From: Veillonella sp.
GTDB taxonomy: Bacteria; Bacillota; Negativicutes; Veillonellales; Veillonellaceae
DNA length: 13,689 bases
Assembly (NCBI GenBank): GCA_022737715.1
Contig: JAIITD010000033.1
Span: 1 to 13,689 of the forward strand
Reading direction: 5' to 3'
In this document: positions 13,649 through 13,689 of the stretch, one piece after another
Layout: every line of letters begins with the position of its first letter
How positions within the stretch are numbered: the first letter of the stretch is position 1
The notes under the pieces: generated by a model
The model's database searches: none
Seen by the model: the letters and a program-made list of their open reading frames with translations, nothing else
Told to the model about the DNA's origin: nothing
Position numbers and translations under genes: made by a program

Positions 13649-13689
13649 ATGGGTAAAGCAAATAAAGTAGTACTCGCATATTCTGGTGG
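13649..13689 (+). CDS. argG: Argininosuccinate synthase, N-terminal fragment
   Basis: Only the first 13 full codons lie in the window (MGKANKVVLAYSG, with a further GG started). VVLAYSGG is the N-type ATP-pyrophosphatase P-loop, and this particular start is typical of argininosuccinate synthase, which joins citrulline and aspartate using ATP in arginine synthesis. Other enzymes with SGG loops (MnmA, ThiI, QueC, TilS) usually begin differently, but so short a piece cannot exclude them. GAGGTG lies 6 nt before the ATG. The gene runs off the window end. Confidence 0.8.
   Translation, partial: MGKANKVVLAYSG

Overview
The window reads as chromosomal DNA from a low-GC, diderm Firmicute of the Negativicutes, most likely Veillonella. 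It combines Gram-positive-style genes (an A-B-C fused fructose EII, an HPr with the regulatory Ser46, a CsoR-type repressor) with an outer-membrane trimeric autotransporter carrying an extended signal peptide. No database search was possible, so genus is an inference from gene content and base composition. No rRNA, tRNA, insertion sequence, prophage or CRISPR array was seen.

Layout. 1-420 is an AT-rich leader with a promoter, an overlapping dyad and two possible 5' UTR hairpins. 421-4437 (+) encodes a 1338-residue YadA-type adhesin. A perfect 16-bp bidirectional terminator (4514-4550) separates it from a minus-strand cluster read from right to left: dapF (8922-9755), an NhaC-family antiporter (7526-8863), fruK (6581-7489) and fruA (4561-6540). 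Gaps of 36-58 bp and no internal terminators suggest one operon. A divergent control region (9756-9958) drives dapF leftwards and ptsI rightwards. ptsI (9959-11686) and ptsH (11801-12061) follow, and ptsH has its own promoter. ptsH converges through a shared terminator on a CsoR/FrmR-family repressor (12107-12385, -). Then come a stand-alone GT51 peptidoglycan glycosyltransferase (12588-13388, +), its terminator, a regulatory-looking gap, and the first codons of argG (13649 onward).

How the genes fit together. ptsI, ptsH, fruA and fruK make a complete fructose uptake chain: PEP to EI (His190) to HPr (His15) to EIIA (His67) to EIIB (Cys206), giving fructose-1-phosphate, which FruK converts to fructose-1,6-bisphosphate. 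All catalytic residues are present. Its joining with dapF (meso-diaminopimelate for lysine and cell wall) and an ion antiporter in one apparent operon is the oddest organisational feature. The glycosyltransferase also serves the cell wall.

No wholly new system is evident. The points most worth following up are the coiled-coil tail after the adhesin's membrane anchor, the structured adhesin leader, a 7-mer pair shared between the adhesin and dapF control regions, and the operator-like dyads before argG.
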